From: Methylomonas sp. AM2-LC
GTDB taxonomy: Bacteria; Pseudomonadota; Gammaproteobacteria; Methylococcales; Methylomonadaceae
DNA length: 64,000 nt
NCBI RefSeq assembly: GCF_039904985.1
Contig: NZ_CP157005.1
Coordinates: 4,669,501 to 4,733,500 of the forward strand
Reading direction: 5' to 3'
This document shows, piece after piece, positions 9,123 through 18,750 of this stretch. The notes below the pieces were generated by a model. The model saw only the letters and a list, made by a program, of their open reading frames with translations, was not told where the DNA came from and searched no databases. The position numbers were made by a program, and so were the translations under genes. How positions within the stretch are numbered: position 1 is the stretch's first letter; each line of letters opens with the position of its first letter.

Positions 9123-9148
9123 GGTGGGCACTGCTTTTTGTGCCCACC
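9123..9148. terminator. Hairpin after the thiO-like gene
   Basis: GGTGGGCAC and GTGCCCACC pair perfectly around an eight-base T-rich loop. It sits about 100 bases after the thiO-like stop. The sequence resembles small palindromes near 4420 and could be a repeat as well as a terminator. Confidence 0.5.
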
Positions 9149-9316
9149 TACGCATTTCGTAGCGTAATGCCGACGCAGTGTCTTTAGCTGAGGTGTCCAG
9201 CTAATCAGGAACGCTGTTGTTGCATCCGCTCATCCCAAAAATTTAGTGCGCGGCTGTCACACCTAAATCAGGGAAGTTGCTTCTACACATTAAGATATAA
9301 CGGCAAACTGAAGATT

Positions 9317-10330
9317 ATGAATATTTATCCATTATTACGCCCGTTACTGTTTTCGCTTGACGCGGAAAGCGCCCATTATCTGACACTCAGACTGCTAAAA
9401 TTAGCCCACCAAACCGGTTTATCGGCTTTAAGTAAAGCATCGGTAGAGGATAAACCGGTACAGGTGATGGGGCTACATTTTAAAAACCGACTGGGACTGG
9501 CGGCAGGTCTGGATAAAAACGGTGAATATATTGATGCCTTGGGCGATATGGGCTTTGGCTTTGTTGAAATTGGAACCGTTACCCCCCGAGCGCAAGCAGG
9601 TAATCCGCTTCCGCGCGTATTCCGTTTGCCTGAACATCAGGCCATTATTAATCGCATGGGCTTTAATAATTTCGGTATCGAATATTTGCTTAATCAGGTA
9701 AAAATCAGCCGCTACCAAGGCATTCTGGGCATTAATATTGGTAAAAATGCAGATGTGGCGAATGAAAATGCCAATCAGGATTATTTACTGGGGCTGCGTA
9801 AAAGTTATATGCATGCCAGTTATGTGACTATTAATATTTCTTCGCCCAACACCAAAAATTTACGCCAATTGCAACAAGGCGATGAAATAAAAAATTTATT
9901 GCATGATTTAAAGGAAGAACAACTTAAATTACAAACAGAACATGGGAAGTACACACCGATTGCAGTAAAAATTGCCCCCGATTTAAGTGATGAAGATCTG
10001 GTGCGGATTGCCAGACTACTGGTTGAGTTCAACATTGACGGAGTAATTGCTACCAATACCACTCTGGCCAGAGACCAGGTGCAATCTCATAAATTTGCCG
10101 ACGAGAATGGTGGATTGAGTGGAGCGCCGTTAACAGAAAAAGCGACTCAGGTAGTCAAAGTATTAGCATCGGAACTAAATAACCGACTGCCGATTATTGC
10201 TGCGGGTGGCATTATGAGTGTCACGGATGCACAACAGAAAATACAGGCCGGCGCCAGTCTGATTCAAATATATAGTGGTTTAATCTACAAAGGCCCCGCC
10301 ATCATTGCGGAGATTTTACGAGGGCTTTAA
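9317..10330 (+). CDS. pyrD: Dihydroorotate dehydrogenase (quinone), class 2
   Basis: A 337-residue membrane-associated flavoprotein of pyrimidine synthesis that oxidises dihydroorotate with quinone. The N-terminal helix MNIYPLLRPLLFSLDAE is the membrane and quinone-binding extension of class 2 enzymes. FMN-site signatures follow: GLAAGLDKNGE, GTVTPRAQAGNPLPR, NRMGFNN, INISSPNT with the catalytic-base serine region, ATNTTL and the phosphate loop near AAGGI. Full-length for the family. It is monocistronic, with a dispersed repeat downstream. Confidence 0.96.
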   Translation: MNIYPLLRPLLFSLDAESAHYLTLRLLKLAHQTGLSALSKASVEDKPVQVMGLHFKNRLGLAAGLDKNGEYIDALGDMGFGFVEIGTVTPRAQAGNPLPRVFRLPEHQAIINRMGFNNFGIEYLLNQVKISRYQGILGINIGKNADVANENANQDYLLGLRKSYMHASYVTINISSPNTKNLRQLQQGDEIKNLLHDLKEEQLKLQTEHGKYTPIAVKIAPDLSDEDLVRIARLLVEFNIDGVIATNTTLARDQVQSHKFADENGGLSGAPLTEKATQVVKVLASELNNRLPIIAAGGIMSVTDAQQKIQAGASLIQIYSGLIYKGPAIIAEILRGL

Positions 10331-10344
10331 AGGGCCTGCCAGTA

Positions 10345-10424
10345 GTCAGTCAATTTGAAACACTTGCTGGGTTTCGGCTATCGCCTCTACCCAGCCTATG
10401 CAGGTTATGCTTTTCTTAGATGAC
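10345..10424. repeat. Dispersed palindromic repeat, copy 2 (inverted relative to 2671-2750)
   Basis: The reverse complement matches 2671-2750 over most of its length, including flanking bases. The palindromic core is at 10367-10394. It lies between the convergent pyrD and tldE genes. Confidence 0.75.
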
Positions 10425-10445
10425 TAACGACTAGTTAGAAGGCCC

Positions 10446-11777
10446 TTATTCACCCGCTATGGACATTTGCTCCAGCAAAATGGACCCTACCCGGATATTA
10501 CTGCGCAAATCAACGTCATTGCCAATCGCCACAATATTTCGCAACATGGTTTTTAAATTGCCAGCGATAGTAATTTCTTGCACTGGATATTGGATAATGC
10601 CATTTTCCACCCAAAATCCGGAAGCGCCGCGAGAATAATCACCAGTTACCCTATTCACGCCCTGTCCCATCAGTTCTGTAACCAATAAACCAGTACCTAA
10701 ACGTTTTAATAAATCATCCGCATTATCACCGCCAGCTTCCACGGTTAAATTATGTACACCGCTGGCATTACCGGTGGTTTGCATCCCCAGTTTGCGAGCA
10801 GAATAGCTACTTAATACATACGATTTTAAGATCCCCTCACTGACTATATCCCTGGCTTGGGTTGCCACACCTTCCGCATCATAATTGGCGCTACCCAATG
10901 CTCCTTTTAGAAAAGGCTGTTCATGAATACGCACAAAGTCCGGCAAAACCTGTGTATTCAGGCTATCCAACAAAAACGAAGCTTTCCGATACAAGCTACC
11001 GCCACTGATAGCGCCAATCAAAGCCCCGATTAATCCTGAAGCCATTTCCGGTGCCAGTAGCACTGGACAATTGCGAGTACTGAGACTCCGCGCATCAAGA
11101 CGAGCAACCGTTCTTTGCGCCGCTTTTTCGCCCACCCGTGTAGCAGACTCCAAATCTGCGGCGTTGCGTGCCACACTGTACCAGTAATCGCGTTGCATAC
11201 TATCACCGCTACCCGCCAAAACTGCACAGCTTAAAGAATGACGACTGGATTGCCGACCTTGCAGAAACCCTAGTGAATTACCAAATACTCTTAAACTTTG
11301 ATGCGTATCTACCGTTGCACCTTCCGAATTATTGATAGCAGTATGATAGCTTCGAGCGGCTTGCTCACATTCAATCGCCAGCTTGATAGCCTGTTCGGCA
11401 TCGATTGCCCACGGATGAAACAGATCAAGATCAGGGAATGCAGTTGCCAGACATTCTTGATCTGGTAAACCAGCATATTCATCGTCACTCGCATAGCGAG
11501 CAATGCTACAAGCAGCTTTCACGGTTTCTTTCAGGGATTCTGCGGATATATCATTGGTACTGGCTGCACCTTTTTTTTGTCCAAAATACACCGTGACCCC
11601 AATGCCCTGATCACAATGATATTCAACGGTTTCCACTTCGCCTAGCCGGGCAGTGACTGACAGGCCATTATCAACACTGAATGCCGCTTCTGCGCCACTG
11701 GCACCTTGTTGTTTGGCTTCGTCTAGCAATTGCTGAACAATTTGTTTTACGCGGTTAATTTCTGCCTGATTTTGCAA
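10446..11777 (-). CDS. pmbA: TldE/PmbA, subunit of the TldD-TldE metalloprotease
   Basis: A 443-residue homologue of PmbA/TldE, which with TldD forms a cytoplasmic heterodimeric protease (peptide maturation such as microcin B17, and degradation of CcdA). Matching stretches include DLDLFHP, GSLYRKASFLLDSL, SSYSARKLGMQTTGNA and TELMGQGVNRVTGDYSRGA, plus the C-terminus SNIRVGSILLEQMSIAGE. TldE lacks the zinc motif of its partner. The start used is TTG 11777; no better in-frame ATG is seen. tldD lies 404 bases upstream in the same direction, separated by a MITE. Confidence 0.94.
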   Translation of the reverse strand: MQNQAEINRVKQIVQQLLDEAKQQGASGAEAAFSVDNGLSVTARLGEVETVEYHCDQGIGVTVYFGQKKGAASTNDISAESLKETVKAACSIARYASDDEYAGLPDQECLATAFPDLDLFHPWAIDAEQAIKLAIECEQAARSYHTAINNSEGATVDTHQSLRVFGNSLGFLQGRQSSRHSLSCAVLAGSGDSMQRDYWYSVARNAADLESATRVGEKAAQRTVARLDARSLSTRNCPVLLAPEMASGLIGALIGAISGGSLYRKASFLLDSLNTQVLPDFVRIHEQPFLKGALGSANYDAEGVATQARDIVSEGILKSYVLSSYSARKLGMQTTGNASGVHNLTVEAGGDNADDLLKRLGTGLLVTELMGQGVNRVTGDYSRGASGFWVENGIIQYPVQEITIAGNLKTMLRNIVAIGNDVDLRSNIRVGSILLEQMSIAGE

Positions 11778-11837
11778 GGTAAAATCTCATTGTGTTGAGT
11801 GCACTCAAAACGGTGCTAAATAAAGGTGTGGTTTAAC

Positions 11838-11880
11838 TTCTCACCCAGTTTTTAAAAAAATCGCGTAACTATTTCGCTAG
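11838..11880. repeat. MITE-end fragment
   Basis: CTTCTCACCCAGTTTTT resembles the left terminal repeat of the adjacent element at 11895. It may be the remnant of an earlier insertion or a nested end. Confidence 0.4.
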
Positions 11881-11894
11881 TTTATCAAAAAACC

Positions 11895-12134
11895 GTAACT
11901 ACTCACCCAGTTTTTCAAAACCGCTAAATTGCTGACAATCTTGGTTTTTGGTGCTGGGATTGTTGGCAGAGGTGTTGCCAGCATGGACATAGAATTGCTC
12001 CTGCATTCGATGCATACACTACATCCATGTAGCTAAAGCTGGCATCAAGCCTACACGGACGTATTCACGGCGTCCTCTGTCAGCAAGCCCAGCATCAAAA
12101 GCCAGGGTAGCTGACCAACTGGGTGAGTAGTTAC
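11895..12134. mobile_element. Foldback MITE, intact copy, between tldE and tldD
   Basis: 240 bp bounded by perfect 18-bp inverted repeats: GTAACTACTCACCCAGTT at 11895-11912 and its complement at 12117-12134. The interior is also a long imperfect palindrome; for example the stretch around GGTGCTGGGATTGTTGGC pairs with the complement of CAGCAAGCCCAGCATC. About 50 bp near 11982-12030 interrupt the fold and are absent from the copy at 5300-5472. There is no coding capacity. It splits the expected tldD-tldE neighbours. Confidence 0.82.
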
Positions 12135-12181
12135 AAAAAACCTACAATTAGCAGATTACTTTGGCTTTTGGTGACAGAATT

Positions 12182-13621
12182 TTAAACGCTGGTACCACCC
12201 ACGGTTAAGCCATCGATTTTCAGCGTCGGTTGTCCAACTCCGACCGGCACGCTCTGCCCCTCTTTTCCACAAGTACCTACGCCACTATCCAGTTGCATAT
12301 CATTACCCACCATGGATACTTTGGTCAGTACATCGGGTCCGTTACCAATCAGGGTTGCTCCTTTGACAGGCCGGGTTATTTTGCCATTTTCGATCAAGTA
12401 GGCTTCACTGGCTGAAAATACGAATTTACCAGAGGTGATATCAACCTGTCCGCCACCAAAATTACGCGCATATAAGCCATTTTTAACCGATTGAATAATT
12501 TCTTCCGGCTCACTGGAGCCGGGCAACATGTAGGTGTTGGTCATTCTGGGCATCGGTAAATGGGCATAAGATTCACGTCGACCATTACCAGTTGATTTGA
12601 CACCCATCAAACGGGCATTCAGATTATCCTGCATGTAACCTTTCAATATGCCTTTTTCTATCAAAACTGTATTTTCTGTGGGTGTGCCTTCATCATCAAT
12701 GCTTAAAGAACCACGCCGTCCGGGTAATGTGCCATCATCTACCACCGTGCACAGATCAGATGCCACACGTTCGCCGACCCGACCAGAGAACGCCGAGGTA
12801 CCTTTACGATTAAAATCCCCTTCCAGTCCATGGCCAATGGCTTCATGCAACAGGATACCTGGCCAACCCGGCCCCAGTACCACTATCATATTTCCGGCGG
12901 GCGCATCAACCGCCTGTAAATTCACTTGCGCCTGACGCACAGCTTCTTTGGCATAGTCCAGTGCTCTGTCGCTTTCCAAAAAATAATTGTAATCCTGGCG
13001 TGCTCCGCCACCCATACTGCCTTGCTCGCGGCGACCATTTTCAATCATGATGACGCTTACATTCAAGCGTACCAAGGGCCGAACATCCGCATGCAGCGAA
13101 CCATCCTGATTGGCGACTAATATGCTGTCGTAAGCGGCTACCAAACTCACCATCACTTCTTCGATACGACTATCAAGTTTGCGAGTTTCGCTGTCTACCC
13201 GTTTTAATAAATCGATTTTCTGCTGATCGGCCAATGATTTTAAAGGATTTACCGATGGGTAAAGCGGCGACCAATGCTGTTTGCCTGCCACTTGAGTTTG
13301 TGCTTGCTGTCCTTGTCTGACAATGGCTTTTACATTCTTGGCTGCTTCCAGCAAAATGGCCACATCCAGACGATCACTATAGGCAAATCCGGTTTTATCA
13401 CCGCTCACCACCCGCACCCCGGCACCCCGTTCAATAGAGTGACTGCCTTCTTTGATAATCCCGCCTTCTAAAGACCACGACTCAAAATGACTCGACTGAA
13501 AATAAATATCGGCAGCATCAACCGAGGAACTTAACAGTGTAGCCATTACCCTGTCTATATCCTGAACTTGCAGGCTATTGGCCGTTAATATGCTGTGTTT
13601 AACTTGATCGAGTAACGGCAT
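12182..13621 (-). CDS. tldD: TldD, zinc metalloprotease subunit
   Basis: A 479-residue TldD. The zinc-binding motif HEAIGH is at residues 259-264, in the family context [20 protein letters not shown]. Other signatures include [33 protein letters not shown] and the C-terminal [18 protein letters not shown]. TldD carries the active site of the TldD/TldE protease. The ATG start [12 protein letters not shown] agrees with the usual N-terminus. The partner gene is downstream on the same strand, now separated by a MITE. Confidence 0.96.
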   Translation of the reverse strand: MPLLDQVKHSILTANSLQVQDIDRVMATLLSSSVDAADIYFQSSHFESWSLEGGIIKEGSHSIERGAGVRVVSGDKTGFAYSDRLDVAILLEAAKNVKAIVRQGQQAQTQVAGKQHWSPLYPSVNPLKSLADQQKIDLLKRVDSETRKLDSRIEEVMVSLVAAYDSILVANQDGSLHADVRPLVRLNVSVIMIENGRREQGSMGGGARQDYNYFLESDRALDYAKEAVRQAQVNLQAVDAPAGNMIVVLGPGWPGILLHEAIGHGLEGDFNRKGTSAFSGRVGERVASDLCTVVDDGTLPGRRGSLSIDDEGTPTENTVLIEKGILKGYMQDNLNARLMGVKSTGNGRRESYAHLPMPRMTNTYMLPGSSEPEEIIQSVKNGLYARNFGGGQVDITSGKFVFSASEAYLIENGKITRPVKGATLIGNGPDVLTKVSMVGNDMQLDSGVGTCGKEGQSVPVGVGQPTLKIDGLTVGGTSV

Positions 13622-13637
13622 GAGTTTAATTTAGTAT

Positions 13638-14102
13638 TCAAATGAGAAAAAAAGCAGCAAAAACCACGGTACTGCCTGCCGCCACCATTAAAGCAACTTT
13701 ATGCACACGGGTTAAAGACTGCCAATATAACTGACATTGGGTTTTACGCCTTACCCAAGTCATTACTAGAATTTGTTTTAAAAACCTATAGATGCCCGGC
13801 ACAAATTTTGACAGTCTAAACAGCGCATAGCCTATGATAGACATCAAAATATAGAAGGTAAACACCTGACTGGCATGCCGTTCAGTGATAAACAAATAGG
13901 CAAAAAACTCACCTACATGCAGGAAGTGAAATGCATGTTCGACAATATTATCAACACCCAGTTCGGCTACTTCAAACAGGTTATGCAAAACTTCAAACAA
14001 TAAATGTGCAAATTCACCTAATATTTCTGCCGTTTCTTCAAACTCGATAAGGGCGAGCGTGACCAAAACAACAATAATAAGATCAAGGTTTTTTTTTATC
14101 AT
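13638..14102 (-). CDS. Small integral membrane protein of unknown function
   Basis: A 154-residue protein. Hydrophobic segments lie at about 7-20 (LDLIIVVLVTLAL), 77-97 (VFTFYILMSIIGYALF) and 136-153 at the C-terminus. The first half has an acidic, histidine-containing helix (ETAEILGEFAHLLFEVLHNLFEV). I do not recognise the family. It sits between rlmJ and tldD on the same strand, 16 bases before the tldD start, so it may be cotranscribed with tldD. Confidence 0.6.
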   Translation of the reverse strand: MIKKNLDLIIVVLVTLALIEFEETAEILGEFAHLLFEVLHNLFEVAELGVDNIVEHAFHFLHVGEFFAYLFITERHASQVFTFYILMSIIGYALFRLSKFVPGIYRFLKQILVMTWVRRKTQCQLYWQSLTRVHKVALMVAAGSTVVFAAFFLI

Positions 14103-14131
14103 TATTAATTCCTTACCATCATCTCCGCAAC

Positions 14132-14971
14132 TTATTCAGGTACCTGCCATTCGACTTTCCAGAAGCCATGCTTATCAGCCAACACCTGATTTAGCCATGG
14201 CAACAGTGCCTCTACCTGACTGACCAACTGCCAGGGAGGATTAATAAACAGCATACCAGAACCTGTCATACCACGCACGGCTCCATCTGCGGTAATACAA
14301 TGTTCAATGCGTAACTGTTTGGGAATATTAAGATCTTTCAAACTTTGTAACATCTTTTCAGTAAGCCCACGCTCAATAATTGGATACCAAAGTCCGAAGA
14401 TACCCGTAGCAAAATGACGATGCGCTACTTCCAATGTCTGCACAACCTTACTAAATTCTGCTTTTATTTCATAACTGGGATCAATCAAAATAAAGCCACG
14501 TTTTTGAATGGGTGGTAATTTTTTTTCCAAGCTTTTTAAGCCATCTTCCTTAACCACGCTGACCTGATGATCCTGCGCAAATAATTGCTGCAAAGCTTCA
14601 AAATCGGTGCCGTGCAATTCTGACAACAACAATCTATCCTGCGCTCTGACTAAACGCCTTACCAATTGTGGCGATCCTGGATAGCGCACTAATTGCCGAC
14701 CAGTATTTTCTGCACGGACAGCCGCCAGATAATCTTTTAATTCTGGAGGAGTGTCTGTTTCAGCCCACAAACGCGCAATTCCCTGTTGGTATTCGTTGGT
14801 TTTTATTGCAAAATCCGATTTTAAGGAATATTTACCCGCCCCGGCATGCGTATCAATGAATACAAAAGGTTTCTCCTTCTGTTTAAGTGCATTTATTACC
14901 AGAGTAATTAAACTGTGCTTAAGCACATCTGCAAAATTTCCGGCATGAAAGCCATGTCGATAACTAAGCAT
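14132..14971 (-). CDS. rlmJ: RlmJ, 23S rRNA (adenine-2030-N6)-methyltransferase
   Basis: A 279-residue SAM-dependent methyltransferase. The N-terminus MLSYRHGFHAGNFADVLKH is diagnostic of RlmJ, followed by the SAM-binding DTHAGAGKY. Motif IV reads DPSY (in ILIDPSYEIK) where most N6-adenine enzymes have DPPY, a tolerated variant. It methylates A2030 of 23S rRNA. Length is normal. It is followed 29 bases later by the small membrane protein gene. Confidence 0.93.
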   Translation of the reverse strand: MLSYRHGFHAGNFADVLKHSLITLVINALKQKEKPFVFIDTHAGAGKYSLKSDFAIKTNEYQQGIARLWAETDTPPELKDYLAAVRAENTGRQLVRYPGSPQLVRRLVRAQDRLLLSELHGTDFEALQQLFAQDHQVSVVKEDGLKSLEKKLPPIQKRGFILIDPSYEIKAEFSKVVQTLEVAHRHFATGIFGLWYPIIERGLTEKMLQSLKDLNIPKQLRIEHCITADGAVRGMTGSGMLFINPPWQLVSQVEALLPWLNQVLADKHGFWKVEWQVPE

Positions 14972-15059
14972 GCCTTAAGCCTGCCATAATTTTTTTATCC
15001 ATAATATTCCTTAGTATATGCAGACAGCAAACGTCAAAATACTCACTGCACATCAAAAT

Positions 15060-16310
15060 TCATACGGTTATTTGCTTTACTGTTGCAGAGTAATGCTGTT
15101 TAAAGCGCTCTATGGCAGCTATTCTTAGCTTACGTATTGCAATACCAATATCAGCACCTTTATTATTTTCATGCAATATAGCATGTGTATCTATATTCTT
15201 GGCCGCTAGCGCCGCCTGACGCATAAAGTCGGCTTGTGGATAATCACGATTTTCAAATCCAGTACGTCCACGCGCATCAGCTTCACACGCTAAAATAAAG
15301 GCTTCTAAACGCTCGTCATGCTTAAACGCAAATATAGCTTGCAACATATCGGTTAAAGTATCGGCTCTTAATTCCAGCAAACGGTGACAATGCGTATGGT
15401 ATTGCATGACCAATAGGCACAAATTTTTATAATTTCTGGGGACGCGTAAGCGTTCGCAAAAGTTCTCCAGCAACGATAAGCCTAATTTTTCATGACCGTG
15501 ATGACTGGGCCAACCTGATCTTGGGGTTAATCCCTTACCCAAATCATGCAATAAAGCGGCTAATCTGATATCAACTTTAGCAGACAACCGAGAAACCTGC
15601 TCTAACACCATTAAGGTATGTATCCCAGTATCTATTTCTGGATGATATTGTTCCGGTTGCGGCACTCCAAACAAAGCATCAATTTCTGGAAAAATAACTT
15701 TAAGTGCATCACAATCTCTCAACACTTCAAAAAAAGCAGTCGGCGTTGTTTCCTGTAAAGCTTTACACATTTCTGCCCATACTCGTTCAGGCACCAAATG
15801 ATCTGCCTCGCCTTTAACAACCATTTCCTGCATCAGTTGCCGAGTTTCCTCCGCCACTTTAAAGCCCAAATGCGCATAGCGTGCAGCAAAACGTGCTACG
15901 CGTAAGATACGTACCGGATCTTCACTAAATGCAGGTGATACATGCCGCAAGATGCGGTTATTCAAATCATCCTGACCATGAAATGGATCAATTAGCCGAT
16001 CGTCACTATCCAAAGCCATCGCGTTAATAGTTAAATCACGCCTTAACAAATCTTCTTCTATAGTGACATCAGGTGCAGCATAAACTTCAAAACCTTTGTA
16101 ACCCGGCGCGGTTTTACGTTCGGTACGAGCCAACGCATATTCATCGTGAGTTACCGGATGTAAAAACACAGGAAAATCCTTACCAACGGGCCGAAAACCC
16201 CGTGCCAACATAGATTCAACCGTTTCACCAACCACCAACCAATCGAATTCACTTACCGGATAAGCCAGTAAACGATCTCGTACCGCACCGCCAACCAGAT
16301 AAGTTTTCAT
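15060..16310 (-). CDS. cca: CCA-adding tRNA nucleotidyltransferase
   Basis: A 416-residue enzyme that builds and repairs the 3' CCA of tRNA. The N-terminus MKTYLVGGAVRDRLL has the class II nucleotidyltransferase GGAVRD motif; FDWLV supplies metal-binding acids and RRDLTINAMA follows. An HD phosphohydrolase domain (LAALLHDLGKG) lies in the second half, as in the E. coli type. I choose ATG 16310 since seven upstream codons precede the conserved N-terminus. It appears monocistronic. Confidence 0.95.
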   Translation of the reverse strand: MKTYLVGGAVRDRLLAYPVSEFDWLVVGETVESMLARGFRPVGKDFPVFLHPVTHDEYALARTERKTAPGYKGFEVYAAPDVTIEEDLLRRDLTINAMALDSDDRLIDPFHGQDDLNNRILRHVSPAFSEDPVRILRVARFAARYAHLGFKVAEETRQLMQEMVVKGEADHLVPERVWAEMCKALQETTPTAFFEVLRDCDALKVIFPEIDALFGVPQPEQYHPEIDTGIHTLMVLEQVSRLSAKVDIRLAALLHDLGKGLTPRSGWPSHHGHEKLGLSLLENFCERLRVPRNYKNLCLLVMQYHTHCHRLLELRADTLTDMLQAIFAFKHDERLEAFILACEADARGRTGFENRDYPQADFMRQAALAAKNIDTHAILHENNKGADIGIAIRKLRIAAIERFKQHYSATVKQITV

Positions 16311-16622
16311 AAATCCAAAAGCCTTAAGCACTCCATTAAAAATACATAGTATAAAACACTCGTAGTCTTCGCGTTGTGGCGATTCTAATAAAGTACAGCT
16401 TTTTAATGCGATTTATTAAATTTGAAAATCATCCAAAACGCATGATGTCTATCCATAACAAAAATAAAGTCTAAACAGCCGGAACTTTTGACTACCCCAC
16501 ACTTCTAAGCAAAGTTAGCTTAGATTTAAATGCTCAGTTGCGTTAAGAAAAACTTCATCGTATACTTGAATACAGCTTTTTGATCAAGCTAGCTCACAAT
16601 AAAAACCTCTGGAGGGTATACA
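16311..16622. other. Divergent region between cca and pqqA
   Basis: 312 bases presumably holding the cca and pqq promoters. A strong CTGGAGGGT ribosome site lies just before pqqA. No other clear motif is seen. Confidence 0.4.
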
Positions 16623-16697
16623 ATGAAATGGGAAACACCTGCTTACAATGACATGCGTTTCGGCTTTGAAGTAACCATGTACATTTATAACCGTTAA
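16623..16697 (+). CDS. pqqA: PqqA, PQQ precursor peptide
   Basis: A 24-residue peptide from which PQQ is made. The glutamate and tyrosine that are cross-linked are Glu16 and Tyr20, in the motif E-V-T-M-Y. The ribosome site GGAGGG precedes the ATG. It is the first gene of pqqABCDE and is followed by a hairpin that probably lets the peptide be made in excess over the enzymes. Confidence 0.95.
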   Translation: MKWETPAYNDMRFGFEVTMYIYNR

Positions 16698-16716
16698 TCT
16701 TTACGATTGACAAAGG

Positions 16717-16745
16717 AAAGGGGCATTTTTTTGCCCCTTTTTTTT
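16717..16745 (+). terminator. Attenuating terminator between pqqA and pqqB
   Basis: AAAGGGGCA and TGCCCCTTT form a perfect 9-bp stem around a T loop and run into a T tract. It lies 20 bases after the pqqA stop and 60 bases before pqqB, as expected for partial readthrough. Confidence 0.88.
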
Positions 16746-16803
16746 GCCTGCCGGATTTTAATCCCGTATCATTCCGCCCTCATTTATCAAAGTATAGTCA
16801 ACT

Positions 16804-17715
16804 ATGAAAATCAGAGTTCTTGGCGCAGGCGCAGGTGGTGGCTTTCCACAATGGAATTGCAATTGCAATAATTGCCAACGTTTACGCAACGGCCAACTAA
16901 AAGGTAAAGCCCGTACCCAATCATCCATTGCAATCAGTACCGATAATCGCAATTGGTTATTGTTCAATACATCACCGGATATTCGCGCCCAACTGGAAGC
17001 CTTTCCGGCCATACAACCTAAAGAGGGTATTCGCGATACCGGCATTAAAGCCATATTGTTAATTGACAGCCAAATCGATCACACGACGGGAATGCTCATG
17101 TTAAGAGAAGGCAAACCCTTGGAAGTGTATTGCACCGAAATGGTTAAACAGGATTTAACGACTGGCTTTCCACTTTTCACTATGCTGAAAGACTACTGCA
17201 CCGTTAATCATCATCCCATTGCATGTGACAGTAGCCCATTTACTATTCCTGGCATAGACGATATACGGATTTATGCACACGCCTTAAAAAGTAAGGCGCC
17301 TCCTTATTCACCCCATCGACATAATCCTCATGAGGGTGACAATATAGGTGTCATAGTTGAACAAATCTCCACCGGCAAAAAACTGTATTATTCACCCGGT
17401 CTTGGAGAAATTGAGTCGCATGTCTTAGCGGCAATGCAAAATGTTGACTGCCTAATGGTTGACGGCACTTTCTGGACTGACGATGAAATGTGCCAGCAAA
17501 ACATCAGCCACAAGAAAGCTCGCGAGATTGGTCACTTACCCCAATCTGGACCGGGTGGCATGATAGACGTTTTAAACAACGTACCTAATGCACGCAAGAT
17601 TTTGATTCACATCAATAACACAAATCCGATTCTGGACGAAGATTCGCCGCAACGAAAGATTTTGGATGCTGCTGGCATCGAAGTCGCTTACGATGGTTTG
17701 GAAATTGACTTATAA
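16804..17715 (+). CDS. pqqB: PqqB, metallo-hydrolase of PQQ synthesis
   Basis: A 303-residue beta-lactamase-fold protein beginning [19 protein letters not shown], the PqqB hallmark. The CNCNNC cysteine cluster near residues 18-23 binds a structural zinc. Other signatures are [21 protein letters not shown] and [10 protein letters not shown]. PqqB hydroxylates the PqqE/F product on the way to PQQ. Length is typical. It is followed nine bases later by pqqC. Confidence 0.97.
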   Translation: MKIRVLGAGAGGGFPQWNCNCNNCQRLRNGQLKGKARTQSSIAISTDNRNWLLFNTSPDIRAQLEAFPAIQPKEGIRDTGIKAILLIDSQIDHTTGMLMLREGKPLEVYCTEMVKQDLTTGFPLFTMLKDYCTVNHHPIACDSSPFTIPGIDDIRIYAHALKSKAPPYSPHRHNPHEGDNIGVIVEQISTGKKLYYSPGLGEIESHVLAAMQNVDCLMVDGTFWTDDEMCQQNISHKKAREIGHLPQSGPGGMIDVLNNVPNARKILIHINNTNPILDEDSPQRKILDAAGIEVAYDGLEIDL

Positions 17716-17724
17716 AGGTGTCTA

Positions 17725-18456
17725 ATGAGCTGCTGCGATAATAAACCCTGGTCCCGCGAAGAATTTGAAAACAAGTTACGCGGCATGGAAAAGTACTACC
17801 ACATTCATCACCCGATGCATGTATTAATGAACGAAGGTAAATTAAGCCAAAAGCAATTACAAGGCTGGGTTGCAAATCGTTTTTATTATCAGGTCATGAT
17901 ACCGATCAAGGATGCCAACATTATGGCCAACTGTCCTGATCGGGAAACCCGTGCCAAATGGGTACAACGTATTCTGGATCACGACGGACATCCCGGCGAT
18001 GCCGGTGGCATTGAAGCCTGGATACAACTGGGTATTGCGGTAGGTCTGAGTAGAGAAGAACTGACTTCTCTACAACACGTTCTTCCAGGTGTGCGTTTCG
18101 CAGTTGATGCCTATGTTAATTTTGCCCGCCGGGCCGAATGGCACGAAGCAGCTAGCTCCTCATTAACGGAATTATTCGCACCCAAAATTCATCAGCAACG
18201 CTTGGACAACTGGCCTGAGGTTTACCCCTGGGTACAACAAGAAGGCTACGCCTATTTCCGCAAACGCTTGACCGAAGCGCGTCGCGATGTTGAGCATGGT
18301 TTGCAACTGACTCTGGACTGGTACAAAACCCGTGAACAGCAAGAACGCATGCTGGATATTCTGAAATTCAAACTTGACGTATTATGGAGCATGGCTGATG
18401 CCATCTATTTAGCGTATGTAGCTGATATGCCACCCTATTTTACTGTCGAAACCTAA
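17725..18456 (+). CDS. pqqC: PqqC, pyrroloquinoline-quinone synthase
   Basis: A 243-residue cofactorless oxidase that catalyses the final ring closure and eight-electron oxidation to PQQ. Signatures include [43 protein letters not shown] and [14 protein letters not shown]. Length is full. The ATG follows AAGGTG, tight after pqqB. Confidence 0.97.
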   Translation: MSCCDNKPWSREEFENKLRGMEKYYHIHHPMHVLMNEGKLSQKQLQGWVANRFYYQVMIPIKDANIMANCPDRETRAKWVQRILDHDGHPGDAGGIEAWIQLGIAVGLSREELTSLQHVLPGVRFAVDAYVNFARRAEWHEAASSSLTELFAPKIHQQRLDNWPEVYPWVQQEGYAYFRKRLTEARRDVEHGLQLTLDWYKTREQQERMLDILKFKLDVLWSMADAIYLAYVADMPPYFTVET

Positions 18457-18477
18457 CTTAAGCGCTAACTATCCAAT

Positions 18478-18750
18478 ATGAGTATCAATCCAGAACTAAA
18501 TTTGCATTTTTCAACTCTGCATCGACTGCAATGGGAAGAAGCGCAACAAAAATATGTGATTCTTTATCCAGAAGGCATGGTAGAACTGAACCAAAGTTCA
18601 GCGGAAATACTCAAACTGTGTGACGGCAGCCGAAAATTGCCCGAAATCATAACAGAGTTGGAAGAAGCATTTGCCACCTCTGGTTTAGCAAGCGATATTA
18701 CTTATTTTCTGGAAGTGGCATTACAAAATGGCTGGATTGAACACATATAA
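18478..18750 (+). CDS. pqqD: PqqD, PqqA peptide chaperone
   Basis: A 90-residue RRE (RiPP recognition element)-fold protein that binds PqqA and delivers it to PqqE. Recognisable blocks are [23 protein letters not shown] and the helix-rich C-terminus. Its end overlaps the pqqE start by 23 bases, showing tight coupling with its partner. Confidence 0.95.
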   Translation: MSINPELNLHFSTLHRLQWEEAQQKYVILYPEGMVELNQSSAEILKLCDGSRKLPEIITELEEAFATSGLASDITYFLEVALQNGWIEHI

